A stretch of 64,000 bases of DNA from Ruania zhangjianzhongii (GCF_008000995.1 NZ_CP042828.1:186001-250000); one strand, 5' to 3'; shown: positions 17,182 to 25,912, counted from the first letter of the stretch. Translations and numbers: made by a program. The notes: a model not told the origin generated them from the sequence alone.

Positions 17182-17772
17182 TCATGGTTGCGCCGGCGCC
17201 AACGAGCTGAGGAACTCGCTGGCGCGCTCAAGCACCGTGACGGCGGCGGCCTGGTCGTAATCCGCACTGCTGGAGTCGGTGAATAGGTGGGTCTTGCCCG
17301 GATAGAGAAAGGCCTCCAGCTCCGGGTGGTCGGCCTGAACCGCGCGGGCCGCCTCCAGGTCACCGTCGCCGATGAAGAATGGGTCCTCGTCCATCCCGTG
17401 CACCTGGGCCGGGACTCCGCTCGGCCAGCTGCCCTCGAGCTGGGTCGGATCGATAAAGGCGTGCAGGAACAGGCCACCCAGGGCCTCGGGGGTGGTCTGC
17501 AGCAACTGCTGCGCGGGCATGACCCCGACCGAGAAGCCGCCGAAGACCACGCGTTTCGGAAGCGGGGCTGCCGCTTCGATCCCGCGCCGCATCACCTCGT
17601 CGAAGCCGATCGACCCGGCGTAGCCGATCCCCTCGTCGATCGTGGGGAAGGTGCGACCCTCGAACAGGTCGGGCGTGTGCACAGTGTGCCCTTGTGCACG
17701 GATCAGTTCGGCGAAGTTGCGCACACCGTCGGTCAGTCCCAGGACGTGGTGGAAGAGTACGAGTTCAGTCAT
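17182..17772 (-). CDS. Dienelactone-hydrolase-family protein with Ser nucleophile
   Basis: 196 aa alpha/beta hydrolase. The N-terminal half carries LFHHVLGLTDGVRNFAELIRAQGHTVHTPDLFEG, typical of dienelactone hydrolases. The nucleophile elbow reads GGFSVGVMPAQ with Ser81 where classical enzymes have Cys. The acid is likely in HGMDEDPFF and the His in GKTHLFTDSS. The reaction may be esterase-like. A stand-alone gene convergent with azlD. Confidence 0.85.
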   Translation of the reverse strand: MTELVLFHHVLGLTDGVRNFAELIRAQGHTVHTPDLFEGRTFPTIDEGIGYAGSIGFDEVMRRGIEAAAPLPKRVVFGGFSVGVMPAQQLLQTTPEALGGLFLHAFIDPTQLEGSWPSGVPAQVHGMDEDPFFIGDGDLEAARAVQADHPELEAFLYPGKTHLFTDSSSADYDQAAAVTVLERASEFLSSLAPAQP

Positions 17773-17952
17773 GACCCCACGCTAGGCCCAGGCGGGGACA
17801 TTCTGCTTCCGCGGAACACGGATCCGAACGCTCTGAGGCGTCCGATCGCCGCAACGCGGCGCTGATTGCAGCGCATCGAGGTGTCGACCGGATCATCGGG
17901 ATCGACCGACCCACGATGGTCCGACTGCCGGTGGCAAACTACCCTCGAAGCC

Positions 17953-18402
17953 ATGCGCCACCGACTCGCCGCCGTACTCCTCGCCGGACTGCTCACCGGT
18001 GCGCTTGCAGGGTGCGCGGGTGAGGGCTCCGACCCGACGGACCCTCCGACCACCCTCCAGCCCTCCACCGACTCGCCGGAGCCTTCGGACACACCGGAAC
18101 CGACCGACGACGCCGCCGACCTCCCCGAGAACGTGCAGGAGGCTGTCGAGGACCTGGCCGATCGGCTCGGCGTGGCGCTGGCGGATATCGATGCCGGATC
18201 GCTGGAAGAGGTGACCTGGCCCGACGGCTCACTCGGCTGTCCGGAGCCTGGGATGTCCTATCCGCAGGTACTCACCGACGGCTACCGGGTGATCCTCACG
18301 GCAGACGGCGACGAGTATGCCTATCACGCCGGTGAGGGCGGGGAGCTGGCCTACTGCGCCGACCCGAGCGATCCGGTCGCCGGCGACACGCAAGTGTCCT
18401 AA
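17953..18402 (+). CDS. Lipoprotein with a WPDGSLGCP domain
   Basis: 149 aa. The signal peptide ends LAGC (lipidated Cys21), followed by a Pro/Thr/Ser/Glu linker of about 35 residues. The C-terminal globular part reads VTWPDGSLGCPEPGMSYPQVLTDGYRVIL in the middle and has two cysteines that could pair (GCPEPG and AYCAD). Similar domains occur in secreted proteins of unknown function. Upstream frame extension lacks coding features. Confidence 0.8.
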   Translation: MRHRLAAVLLAGLLTGALAGCAGEGSDPTDPPTTLQPSTDSPEPSDTPEPTDDAADLPENVQEAVEDLADRLGVALADIDAGSLEEVTWPDGSLGCPEPGMSYPQVLTDGYRVILTADGDEYAYHAGEGGELAYCADPSDPVAGDTQVS

Positions 18403-18447
18403 CGCTCCCGGCTGTACGACGATCGCCCGCCAACTCCCCGCGCCGAC

Positions 18448-19407
18448 TCACCGTGCCGGCGGTGGTTCCTCCGTCGGCGGGGCGTGACGGCCATGCGTCC
18501 GTGGCTCGGCGACCGGCTCCTCGAGGAGCGGCTCCCCGGTGGCCGGATCGTTCGCACCCGGCTGACCGGCGACCGGCGGGGCAGTGGGTGGCTGCTGGAC
18601 TGGCGTCCCGGCATTCTGCGGCGTCGCGCCAGCCTCCTCAGCCTCTGGTCCCCTGGCTATTGGAGCGCCCGCCCCTGGCTGACCGGCGACTGGCGCCCCG
18701 GAGCCTGGCTGACCGGCGACCGGCTGAGCCGTAGGCCGCTGCTGGACCGGCGGTTCCTGCACGGGCGCTGCTGCGCCTGGTTGGGCTGCAGGCGATGGCT
18801 GTGGGGCGCGTGGTTCGCGCACGGGCGCCCCCGCACCTGGCTGCTCCGCAGCAGGCGCCCCAGCGTTCGGCTGCCCCGCGGCGGGCGCCCCCGCACCTGG
18901 CTGCTCCGCAGCGGGCGCCGCTGCACCTGGCTGACTAGCCGCAGGCGCCCCTGCTGCAGGCGCCTCTGCACCTGATTGCCCGGCGGGCGTCCCTGCTCCA
19001 GGCCGCGGATGACCATCCGGGCCCAGATCGGGGTCGATCGAGTCGGCATCGGCGCGTTCGCGGGCAGCGTCTGCGTGGACCTCCTCGGCCGTCCTCTTCT
19101 GCTGCTGGGCCTCCTGGGCCAAGCGGTCTGCTTCGCGTCGCGTCTTTTCGGCCTCGAGTTGGGCCCGATCTGCCTCAGTCTCGGTTTCCTTGGCTGCCAC
19201 CTCACGCTCGCGTGCGGCTAGCGCCTGCTTATCGGCGTGGTCGCGCAGATCCGCAGCCTGCGCCCGGTCATGTGCCTCTTGCTCTCGACGAAGCCGCGCG
19301 TTTTCCTCGGCTCGCTTGCGCCGACTGCCCACGGACATCGCGACGATGAGCACGATGATGATCGCCACGACGACGATCCCGATGACGATCCAGACCCAGG
19401 TATCCAT
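18448..19407 (-). CDS. Single-pass membrane protein with coiled coil and PGAGAP repeats
   Basis: 319 aa from the ATG behind GGAG; a GTG 10 codons upstream is possible. One N-terminal helix (MDTWVWIVIGIVVVAIIIVLIV) is followed by about 100 residues of charged coiled coil rich in Ala, Glu, Arg and Gln. About 180 residues of imperfect repeats follow, of the type QPGAGAPAAG, carrying Pro, Ala, Gln and Gly. It is probably anchored in the membrane, and the tail could cross peptidoglycan or scaffold partners. No enzyme domain. Repeat number may vary between strains. Confidence 0.72.
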   Translation of the reverse strand: MDTWVWIVIGIVVVAIIIVLIVAMSVGSRRKRAEENARLRREQEAHDRAQAADLRDHADKQALAAREREVAAKETETEADRAQLEAEKTRREADRLAQEAQQQKRTAEEVHADAARERADADSIDPDLGPDGHPRPGAGTPAGQSGAEAPAAGAPAASQPGAAAPAAEQPGAGAPAAGQPNAGAPAAEQPGAGAPVREPRAPQPSPAAQPGAAAPVQEPPVQQRPTAQPVAGQPGSGAPVAGQPGAGAPIARGPEAEEAGATPQNAGTPVQQPPTAPPVAGQPGANDPATGEPLLEEPVAEPRTHGRHAPPTEEPPPAR

Positions 19408-19530
19408 GAACAGCTCCAGTTCCTCGGGGGTTCCCACTTAACGCGACATCACCGCCTGGTGCGACTTGAGAGCCGAACCGGCCGCCGTTATCGCGCACCC
19501 GACCGGTGCGTACGCAGCTACCGTGGGCGG

Positions 19531-20685
19531 ATGAGAATGCTCACCAGCGAGGAGGTCCAGGACCGCCTTCGCCCGCACGTCGGCATCGATGCCCCGGGGC
19601 TGACCTGGCTGATCCGTACCGGTGGCGAAGTCCTCTCGGGTGCCCTCGGCAGCCGGGACCGCGCAGGCGAGGAACCACTCGAGACCGATGAGATCTTCCG
19701 GATCTCGTCGATGACCAAACCGATCACCGCCGTCGGCGCATTGATCTTGACCGCTGACGGCGCGATCACCCTGGACGACCCGATCGAGACCTGGCTCCCC
19801 GAGCTCGCCGACCGGCGGGTGCTCCGTACCCCGGACGCTGAGCTGGACGACACCGTGCCCGCCGAACGATCTGCGACCGTGCGGGACCTGCTCACCAACA
19901 CCCTCGGTTGGGGGATGGACTTCGCCGACTTCTCCGCCACGCCGTTCACTCGGCGCTGGTCCGAGCTGAACCTGGGCGACGGTCCGCCAGGCCCTGCGGA
20001 GCAGCTCCCGGCGCAGGAGTGGCTCGCCCGTGCCGCCAGGCTCCCGCTGCAGTACCAGCCGGGCCAGCGCTGGCTCTACAACACGTCCTCGGTGGTGCTC
20101 GGTATCCTCATTGCCCGGGCGTCCGGCAGCTCCCTTGCGACCTTCCTCACCGAGCGGATCTTCACCCCGCTCGGGATGACTGACACCGGGTTCTGGGTGC
20201 CGCCCCAGAAGCAGGCGCGATTCGGCCCCTGTTACCGGGAAGGAGACGAGGTCTACGACCCACCGGAGGGGCAGTGGAGCGCTCCGCCGGTGATCGAGGG
20301 TGGAGACGGCGGCCTGGTCTCCACCGTCGCCGACTACGCCCGGTTCGCCAAGCTCCTGCAGGGCCGCGGGAGCGTGGACGGCCAGCGGCTCCTGCCGGCC
20401 GAACTGGTGCACGCCATGATCACCAACCGGCTCACCGAGGCCCAGCTCCGCGCGGGCGGACCGGACCCCGGCTCCGGCTGGGGATTCGGCCTGGCGGTGC
20501 TGCTCACCGCCGCCGAGGAGGGCCCCGGCGCCGGTAGCTACGGCTGGGCCGGCGGGCTGGGCTCCACCTGGAGCAACGACCCGGCGACCTGCCGTACCGG
20601 TGTGCTGCTCACCAACCAGATGTGGACCTCACCGGAGCCGCCGCCGTTGGTCGCGGCCTTCGAAGCGTTGCTCGGTCGGCCCTGA
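19531..20685 (+). CDS. Serine hydrolase of the beta-lactamase (class C/DD-peptidase-like) family
   Basis: 384 aa without a signal peptide. SxxK is FRISSMTK (Ser60, Lys63), and the second motif is LYNTSS (YxN). The third motif is replaced by GWAGGLGST. This pattern fits the esterase/EstB side of the family better than a true beta-lactamase, and the lack of a signal supports a cytoplasmic esterase or peptidase. The start at ATG 19531 is preferred over a longer frame that overlaps the opposite gene. Confidence 0.87.
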   Translation: MRMLTSEEVQDRLRPHVGIDAPGLTWLIRTGGEVLSGALGSRDRAGEEPLETDEIFRISSMTKPITAVGALILTADGAITLDDPIETWLPELADRRVLRTPDAELDDTVPAERSATVRDLLTNTLGWGMDFADFSATPFTRRWSELNLGDGPPGPAEQLPAQEWLARAARLPLQYQPGQRWLYNTSSVVLGILIARASGSSLATFLTERIFTPLGMTDTGFWVPPQKQARFGPCYREGDEVYDPPEGQWSAPPVIEGGDGGLVSTVADYARFAKLLQGRGSVDGQRLLPAELVHAMITNRLTEAQLRAGGPDPGSGWGFGLAVLLTAAEEGPGAGSYGWAGGLGSTWSNDPATCRTGVLLTNQMWTSPEPPPLVAAFEALLGRP

Positions 20686-20716
20686 GCCGATCCCGGAGTA
20701 CCTCCGACACACAACG

Positions 20717-20761
20717 GGACACCGAGACCGGGTCTCGGGGGTTCACCCAGTCTCGGTGTCC
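20717..20761. terminator. Bidirectional terminator hairpin
   Basis: 12-bp perfect arms GGACACCGAGAC and GTCTCGGTGTCC with a 21-base loop between the convergent serine hydrolase gene and the secreted protein gene. Confidence 0.65.
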
Positions 20762-20803
20762 GCAGGTCTGTGGCGGCCTAGTAAGGCCTTGAGATCCCCC
20801 TGC

Positions 20804-21388
20804 TCAGGCGATGCCCTGCGTCCACACGCTGCACCGGTCGCTGTCGCCGATGCACACCCGGATGTAGACCCGGTAACCCTCGGGAATGTTCCCGCTACCG
20901 TCGGGGGTGCCGAGGTTGAAGGTGCTGTCGTAGGTGGTGTAGAAGGTGTCGCGGTCCACGGTGACGCCACTGCGGTTCTCTACCCTGACTTCGGCGCGCG
21001 CAGGCTGGCCGTCGCTACGGCGGTCCATCACGTGGAGCGTCTCGCCCCTGGGCCAGAAGCTCACCTGGTAGCGGTCCGAGGGGACGCTTTCGTCGTACAT
21101 GATCGATTGTGCCCACCAGCCGCCGGCGTCGTTCGCCGCTTCGTCCCAGATGCTCTGGAAGCACCAGGCCCCACTGCAGTGGTGGATGTTCCCGGTCGGC
21201 CTCACCCCACCGTCGGGAGCCGCCAGGGCAGCGGTACTGTCCGGTGCCTCGACCAGGATCGGGCCGATGGTGTCGGTGCTGCTCGGGGCCGCCGTGGCCG
21301 GCATCGCGCCGGCCAGTACCCCGGCGGTGAGCGCTCCGGCCGCGCCGAGTGCTGTCAGTGTGCGTCGTGTCTTCTGTGTGATCCCCAT
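20804..21388 (-). CDS. Secreted four-cysteine protein, copy 1
   Basis: 194 aa with a Sec signal peptide (RRTLTALGAAGALTAGVLAGAMPATAA, cleavage after ATAA, about residue 34). The mature part contains two cysteine pairs: HHCSGAWCFQSIWDEAAND and YIRVCIGDSDRCSVW. Between them sit a WPRGE motif and VDRDTFYTTYDSTFNLGTPDGSGNIPEG. It is about 60 per cent identical to the next gene upstream by eye. Unknown secreted family; the Cys pairs probably form disulfides. No enzyme motif. Confidence 0.8.
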   Translation of the reverse strand: MGITQKTRRTLTALGAAGALTAGVLAGAMPATAAPSSTDTIGPILVEAPDSTAALAAPDGGVRPTGNIHHCSGAWCFQSIWDEAANDAGGWWAQSIMYDESVPSDRYQVSFWPRGETLHVMDRRSDGQPARAEVRVENRSGVTVDRDTFYTTYDSTFNLGTPDGSGNIPEGYRVYIRVCIGDSDRCSVWTQGIA

Positions 21389-21441
21389 CCGGCCAGTGCA
21401 GCAGAGAGCCCTTACACCGGTCTTTCACCGCGCGCAGCAGA

Positions 21442-21482
21442 ACACCGAGACCGGCGCTTGGGGATCTATCCGGCCTCGGTGT
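21442..21482. terminator. Hairpin between the two secreted paralogues
   Basis: Arms ACACCGAGACCGG and CCGGCCTCGGTGT (one mismatch) lie between the stop of the upstream copy and the start of the downstream copy. It resembles the hairpin at 20717-20761 in sequence, so the gene and terminator were probably duplicated together. Confidence 0.6.
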
Positions 21483-21502
21483 CCTGGATCGTGGGTGGGG
21501 GC

Positions 21503-22087
21503 TCAGGCGTAGCCGAGCACCCACGGCGCGCAGTGGTCGGTGTCACCGACGCACACCTGGATCCACACCTGGTAGCCCTCGGGGATGTTGCCGGTGCCGT
21601 CCGGGGTGCCGAGGTTGAAGTCGGTGTTGCTGCTGGTGTAAAAGGTGTCCCGGTCCACCACGTTGTCGTTGCGATCCCGGACCTCCACGTTCGCCCGAGC
21701 CTGGTGACCGTCGCTGAGGTTGTCCAGCAGGTTGAGCCGCTCGCCTCGCGGCCAGAAGGATGCCGTGTACGTGTCCAGGTCATCGCCACGTACGTGGAGG
21801 ATCGACTGTGCCCACCGGCCCCCATCGTCGTTGGCCGCGTTGTCCCAGATGGTCTGGTAGCACCAGTTCGGTGAGCAGTGATACGTGCTCCCGTTCGGGG
21901 TCACCTCGCCGGCGGGCGCGGCCAGGGCAGGCCTGCCGTCCGGTGCCGCGATCGTGGCGGGCGTGTTCGGGTCGGAGCTGCTCGGCGCGGCTGCCACCGG
22001 CAGAGCGCCGGCCAGCACCCCGGTGGTGAGCAGGCCGGCAGCACCGAGTGCGGTCAATGTCCGTCGTGCGTTCTGGGTGATGCTCAT
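21503..22087 (-). CDS. Secreted four-cysteine protein, copy 2
   Basis: 194 aa, the same length and layout as the neighbour. The signal peptide ends near ALPVAAA, and the mature part has YHCSPNWCYQTIWDNAAND, FWPRGERLNLLD, VDRDTFYTSSNTDFNLGTPDG and WIQVCVGDTDHCAPWV. Cysteine positions are conserved between the copies while surface residues differ, so both may be active. Each copy seems to be its own transcription unit with a terminator. Function unknown. Confidence 0.8.
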   Translation of the reverse strand: MSITQNARRTLTALGAAGLLTTGVLAGALPVAAAPSSSDPNTPATIAAPDGRPALAAPAGEVTPNGSTYHCSPNWCYQTIWDNAANDDGGRWAQSILHVRGDDLDTYTASFWPRGERLNLLDNLSDGHQARANVEVRDRNDNVVDRDTFYTSSNTDFNLGTPDGTGNIPEGYQVWIQVCVGDTDHCAPWVLGYA

Positions 22088-22137
22088 CCCAGCAGTGCAG
22101 CACCGCGTTCTTGCATCGTGCTTACATCAACCGTCAC

Positions 22138-23070
22138 TCACCGCACCCCGGTTACCCCGAGCGAGGAGGTGATCTGCTTCTGGAAGATCAAGAACAGGAT
22201 CACCAGCGGCGCCAGCGCGATCGTCGTGGCGGCCATCACCAGCGTCCAGTTGCCCGCGTACTGGGTCTGCAGCGCCGCCGTGGCCACCGTGATCACGTTC
22301 CACTCCTCGGCGGGCGCGATGATCAGCGGCCACATGAAGTTGTTCCACTGGCTGACCACAGTGATCAGCAGCAGCGTGGCGAGGATCGGCTTGTTCATCG
22401 GCACCATCACCTGCCACAGCCGCCGCAGCACCCCGGCGCCGTCGATCGTGGCGGCGTCCAGCACATCCGACGGCGTGGAGCGGAAGTTCTCCCGGAGCAG
22501 GAAGATGGCGTACGGGGAGCCGAACATGAACGGCACCACCAGTCCGGCGAAGCTGTTCTTCAGCCCGAGCGAGGTCATCATCGAGTACAGCGGGATGATG
22601 GTGACCACCACCGGGATCATCAAGGTCGCCACGTACACCCAGAACAGCGTGTCCCGGCCAGGGAAGTCCAGCTGCGCGAACGCGTAGGCAGCCAGGATCG
22701 AGGAGACCATCTGCCCGAGTACCAGCACCACCACCACCTGCACGGTGACCGCGATCGGCACGATGAAGTTGTACTCCTGCGAGAACAGCGCGGCGAAGTT
22801 CTCCCCGGTCACCGGGTCCGGCAGTGCGGTTGGCCAGCTGGTGTTGAACTGGTGGGAGGTCTTGACGGCGGTCATCACCGAGAACACGAACGGCCCGAGC
22901 ATCAGCAGGGCGCCGCCGAGCAGGAAGGCGTAGGTGAGCAGGTTCGCGCCCAGGCGCGAGGAGGCCCACGACGGCGCAGCTCGCCCGCCGCTGGCACGTC
23001 GCCTCGCGCGGGGCGTGGGTGAGGCCCCCGGCGGCGCGGAGGTGGTCGAGCGTGAGGTCGGCTGGCTCAT
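22138..23070 (-). CDS. Sugar ABC transporter permease (MalG type)
   Basis: 310 aa. An N-terminal Ser/Ala/Arg-rich 40-residue tail is followed by six hydrophobic segments and the EAA loop DAATIDGAGVLRRLWQVMVPMNKP, which contacts the ATPase. It belongs to the CUT1 carbohydrate uptake class. The ATG overlaps the stop of the MalF-type gene (ATGA). No solute-binding protein or ATPase is adjacent; CUT1 systems often share a distant MsmK-type ATPase. Confidence 0.9.
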   Translation of the reverse strand: MSQPTSRSTTSAPPGASPTPRARRRASGGRAAPSWASSRLGANLLTYAFLLGGALLMLGPFVFSVMTAVKTSHQFNTSWPTALPDPVTGENFAALFSQEYNFIVPIAVTVQVVVVLVLGQMVSSILAAYAFAQLDFPGRDTLFWVYVATLMIPVVVTIIPLYSMMTSLGLKNSFAGLVVPFMFGSPYAIFLLRENFRSTPSDVLDAATIDGAGVLRRLWQVMVPMNKPILATLLLITVVSQWNNFMWPLIIAPAEEWNVITVATAALQTQYAGNWTLVMAATTIALAPLVILFLIFQKQITSSLGVTGVR

Positions 23071-23939
23071 GACATGTCGTAGGTGATGCGTCGGCGGAAG
23101 TAGCGCTGCTGGATCAGGGTGATCAGCACGAGCACGGCGAACAGCACCACGGCCATCGCCGCGGCGCGGCCGAGGCGCAGGTTCACGAACGCCTCGTCGT
23201 AGATCCGACTGGCGATCACGTCGGTGCGAAACGCCGGCCCGCCGCGGGTCATCGCGTAGATGGCGTCGAACACCTGGAACGAGGCGATCACCGAGGTCAC
23301 GGTGACGAAGAACATCGTCGGCCGAAGTAGCGGCAACGTCACTGAACGCAGCATGCGAACGCGACCTGCGCCGTCGAGCGTGGCTGCCTCATAGACCGCG
23401 GTGGGGATCTGCTGCAGACCGGCGAGGAAGAACAGCGAGATGTACCCCACCGTGGACCAGACCTGTACGAACACCACCGACGGCAGCGCCAGCTGCGGGT
23501 CGGTGAGCCACTCCACCCGGCGGCCAAGCAGAGCGTTCACCGCGCCGTAGGAGGGATCCAGCAGCCACTTCCAGACGACCCCCAGCGCGAGCGGCGCACT
23601 CACCCACGGCAGCACGTACAGCACTCGGAGCCAGGACGTACCCGGCAGCTTCCGATTGATCGCCAGCGCGAGCAGCAGACCGAGTGCGATCGCCGTGGGG
23701 ATAGTCATCACGGTGAAGGCGACGGTCACCCACATCGAGTTCAGGAACTGCCCCGAGGTGAAGACGTGGGCGTAGTTCGCCAGCCCGACCCATCGTGGGG
23801 TGGAGATCAGGTTCCAGCGCAGGAGAGACAAGGCGAGGACACCGAGCACCGGCAGAATCAGGAACAGGCCCACCCCGATCAGGCTCGGCGTCAGCATCAC
23901 GTACGCAGCCCGAGCCTCGTGGCGTGCGCGTGCGTTCAC
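23067..23939 (-). CDS. Sugar ABC transporter permease (MalF type)
   Basis: 290 aa from GTG (an ATG start is not available upstream in a credible position). Six hydrophobic segments and the EAA loop YEAATLDGAGRVRMLRSVTLPLLRP. First gene of the permease pair. Binding-protein genes of this class usually precede it; here the preceding gene is an unrelated hydrolase. Confidence 0.9.
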   Translation of the reverse strand: MNARARHEARAAYVMLTPSLIGVGLFLILPVLGVLALSLLRWNLISTPRWVGLANYAHVFTSGQFLNSMWVTVAFTVMTIPTAIALGLLLALAINRKLPGTSWLRVLYVLPWVSAPLALGVVWKWLLDPSYGAVNALLGRRVEWLTDPQLALPSVVFVQVWSTVGYISLFFLAGLQQIPTAVYEAATLDGAGRVRMLRSVTLPLLRPTMFFVTVTSVIASFQVFDAIYAMTRGGPAFRTDVIASRIYDEAFVNLRLGRAAAMAVVLFAVLVLITLIQQRYFRRRITYDMS

Positions 23940-23990
23940 CCCTGGCCGACCTCTCCGTTGCTGGCTCCTGGCAGGGAGCCTAGCGGCCGG

Positions 23991-25280
23991 TCACTCGTGG
24001 TCGGCGAGGAACTCCTCGATGTCCACGGCGATCTGTTCCGGGTACTCGCCGTTGATCGCGTGTGAGGCCTCCGGGTAGACGCGCACCGTGCCGTCGGTCA
24101 GGGCTTGTTCTGCCGTCTCGGTGGCCGTCGGCGGATCGTGCATCACCGACTCCCCGGCGATGAGCGCCAGCACCGGTATGTCCAACGTGGAGAGCTGATC
24201 GGGACTGATCCGCTCCGGCTGCGGCAGCTTCATCCGGTAGTGCTGCATCCCGGCCTCGATCATCTCCGCCACCGGAACCTCCTCCACCGGAGCGCCACCG
24301 GCAGTGTAGGAGTTGAAGCCGTCCCGCCAGGACTTCGGCAGCCACGGAAACGCCGCCGGGATGGAACGTACGATCGTCTCCAACGGCATGTCGTCGAACA
24401 CGTTGACCGGATCCATCAGGGTCAGGGTCTCCACCCGCCCAGGGGCATGCAGTGCGAGGTTGACTCCGGTCCATCCGCCGATGGAGAGCCCCACCACGTG
24501 GACGGTGTCCTCGTCCAGCTGGGCGAGTGCTTGGTCGAGCCAGTCGGCCTGTTCGGCGGAGGAGGTGATCGGGCGCTCCTGCACGCTGCGGCCGGGCTCA
24601 CCGAGCAGGTCGATCAGATAGACGTCTCCGATCTCGAGCAGCGATGGCAGGTTGTCGGCCATCACCGGTGCACCCGATGCCGTCCCCGGCAGGAGCACCA
24701 TCGGCGCCTCGGCATCCCCCGTCCCCTCGAACCGGTACACCCGCACGAACCCGTAGTCGGTACGAAGGTCCTGGGTCTGGTCGGGTTCGGGCAGGTCCTC
24801 GAACGCCTCGGCATAGGCCGCCAGGTAGCGGTCCTGACCTTCGGCGCTGTCCCAGTGGCCCACCGGGGACGGGTTGCGCATCGCGAAGGCGATCACCACC
24901 ACCAGTGCCGCCAGGACTGCCAAGGCGATCCGGCGGCGTCGGCGCCGACGCCGCCGCCGGAGTGCGGTGCCCTCGGATGCGCCGGGCTCGCCGGGTTCGC
25001 TGGGTTCGCTGGGTTCGCTGGGTTCGCCGGAGTCGCCGGAGTCGCCGGAGTCGCCGGATGCGCCGGGCTCGCCGGGCTCACCGGGTTCGCTGGGTGCGCC
25101 AGAGTCGGGGGTGTCGGTGGCAGCGTGTTCCGCCATGCCTCGCCCGGGAGCGGGGTGCTCTGCGGTGGTGTGGCCGTCGGTGGTGTGCTCTGCGGTGGTG
25201 GTGTGCCGGTCAGAGGACGGTTCTCGCTGGTCAGCGGCCTCGTCCTCGGTGCTGCGGATGCTCTGTTGATGGTTGGCCAT
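23991..25280 (-). CDS. Membrane-anchored alpha/beta hydrolase with low-complexity N-terminus
   Basis: 429 aa from the ATG behind AGGAGT. Residues about 1-115 are disordered, with His/Thr-rich and then Gly-Asp-Ser/Glu-Pro-Ser repeats. An unbroken run of ten arginines precedes one transmembrane helix (IALAVLAALVVVIAFAM), so the hydrolase domain faces outside. The hydrolase has oxyanion LLPGTASGAP, nucleophile GLSIGGWTG and the catalytic His in EASHAINGEYP. It diverges from a TetR gene with two palindromes between them, which probably regulates it. Confidence 0.88.
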   Translation of the reverse strand: MANHQQSIRSTEDEAADQREPSSDRHTTTAEHTTDGHTTAEHPAPGRGMAEHAATDTPDSGAPSEPGEPGEPGASGDSGDSGDSGEPSEPSEPSEPGEPGASEGTALRRRRRRRRRRIALAVLAALVVVIAFAMRNPSPVGHWDSAEGQDRYLAAYAEAFEDLPEPDQTQDLRTDYGFVRVYRFEGTGDAEAPMVLLPGTASGAPVMADNLPSLLEIGDVYLIDLLGEPGRSVQERPITSSAEQADWLDQALAQLDEDTVHVVGLSIGGWTGVNLALHAPGRVETLTLMDPVNVFDDMPLETIVRSIPAAFPWLPKSWRDGFNSYTAGGAPVEEVPVAEMIEAGMQHYRMKLPQPERISPDQLSTLDIPVLALIAGESVMHDPPTATETAEQALTDGTVRVYPEASHAINGEYPEQIAVDIEEFLADHE

Positions 25281-25291
25281 CAATACTCCTA

Positions 25292-25321
25292 ACCGATCGG
25301 TCAGATATGTCACCGTACGGT
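25292..25321. promoter_or_regulatory. Two palindromic operators between hydrolase and tetR
   Basis: ACCGATCGGT (25292-25301) and ACCGTACGGT (25312-25321) are perfect 10-bp palindromes with centres 20 bp apart, about two helical turns. They sit between the divergent starts and overlap the upstream part of the TetR frame. Typical of TetR dimers bound on one DNA face. Confidence 0.65.
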
Positions 25322-25333
25322 AAGCTGATCGCT

Positions 25334-25912
25334 ATGGCAACGGAGTTTTCCACTGCGGCGGACACTGGCGGCACGTTCATCGAGCGGGCCCGGCGGGCGC
25401 AATTGATCGAGGTCACCATCGAGCTGGTGGCCGATGACGGCTACCGGGGTGCGTCACTGGCGCGGATCGCCGAGCGGGCGGGTCTCTCCAAGGCGGCCGT
25501 GCTGTATCACTTCGCGTCGAAGGACGCGCTGGTGCAGGCGGCGCACCAGGCAACCCTCGTTGCGCTGACCGGTGACGTCGCGAAGGCGATCGAGGCAGCG
25601 GATTCCGCTGACGCACCGGCAGCTTATGTGCGGGCCATGATCGGACACCTGCGTGAGCAGCCCCGGCACACTCGTATGTTGATCGAGGCGATGAGTCACG
25701 GCTTCGGCGAGCATGGCGCCGCTGAGCGCTGGCGGGCGCTGGCGCAGATCCTCGAGGCGTCCTGGCCGGGGCGCCTGGCCGATTCAAGGACGGCGGCGGT
25801 GATCATCGGGGGAGCGATCGACGGCATCGTGAATGAGAGTCTGCAGGATCCGACCTACGACACCGCGGCGGCGGCCGAGCAGCTGATCCGCATGATCGCG
25901 GTGGCCACCTAG
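25334..25912 (+). CDS. TetR-family transcriptional regulator
   Basis: 192 aa. HTH region RRAQLIEVTIELVADDGYRGASLARIAERAGLSKAAVLYHFASKDALV, about residues 19-66, then a variable ligand domain. The start ATG follows the two palindromes. A longer frame exists but covers the divergent hydrolase gene. The four-base overlap of its stop with the opposite gene shows dense packing. Confidence 0.92.
   Translation: MATEFSTAADTGGTFIERARRAQLIEVTIELVADDGYRGASLARIAERAGLSKAAVLYHFASKDALVQAAHQATLVALTGDVAKAIEAADSADAPAAYVRAMIGHLREQPRHTRMLIEAMSHGFGEHGAAERWRALAQILEASWPGRLADSRTAAVIIGGAIDGIVNESLQDPTYDTAAAAEQLIRMIAVAT

Noticed and set aside
18484-18975. Repetitive plus-strand frame with TWLLRSRRP-type repeats
   Set aside because: It is the antisense of the Pro/Ala-rich tail of the minus-strand membrane protein; no start context or codon bias of its own.
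21878-23022. Histidine-rich plus-strand frames opposite the sugar permeases
   Set aside because: Shadows of the permease genes; His/Gln/Arg composition is typical of antisense GC-rich DNA.
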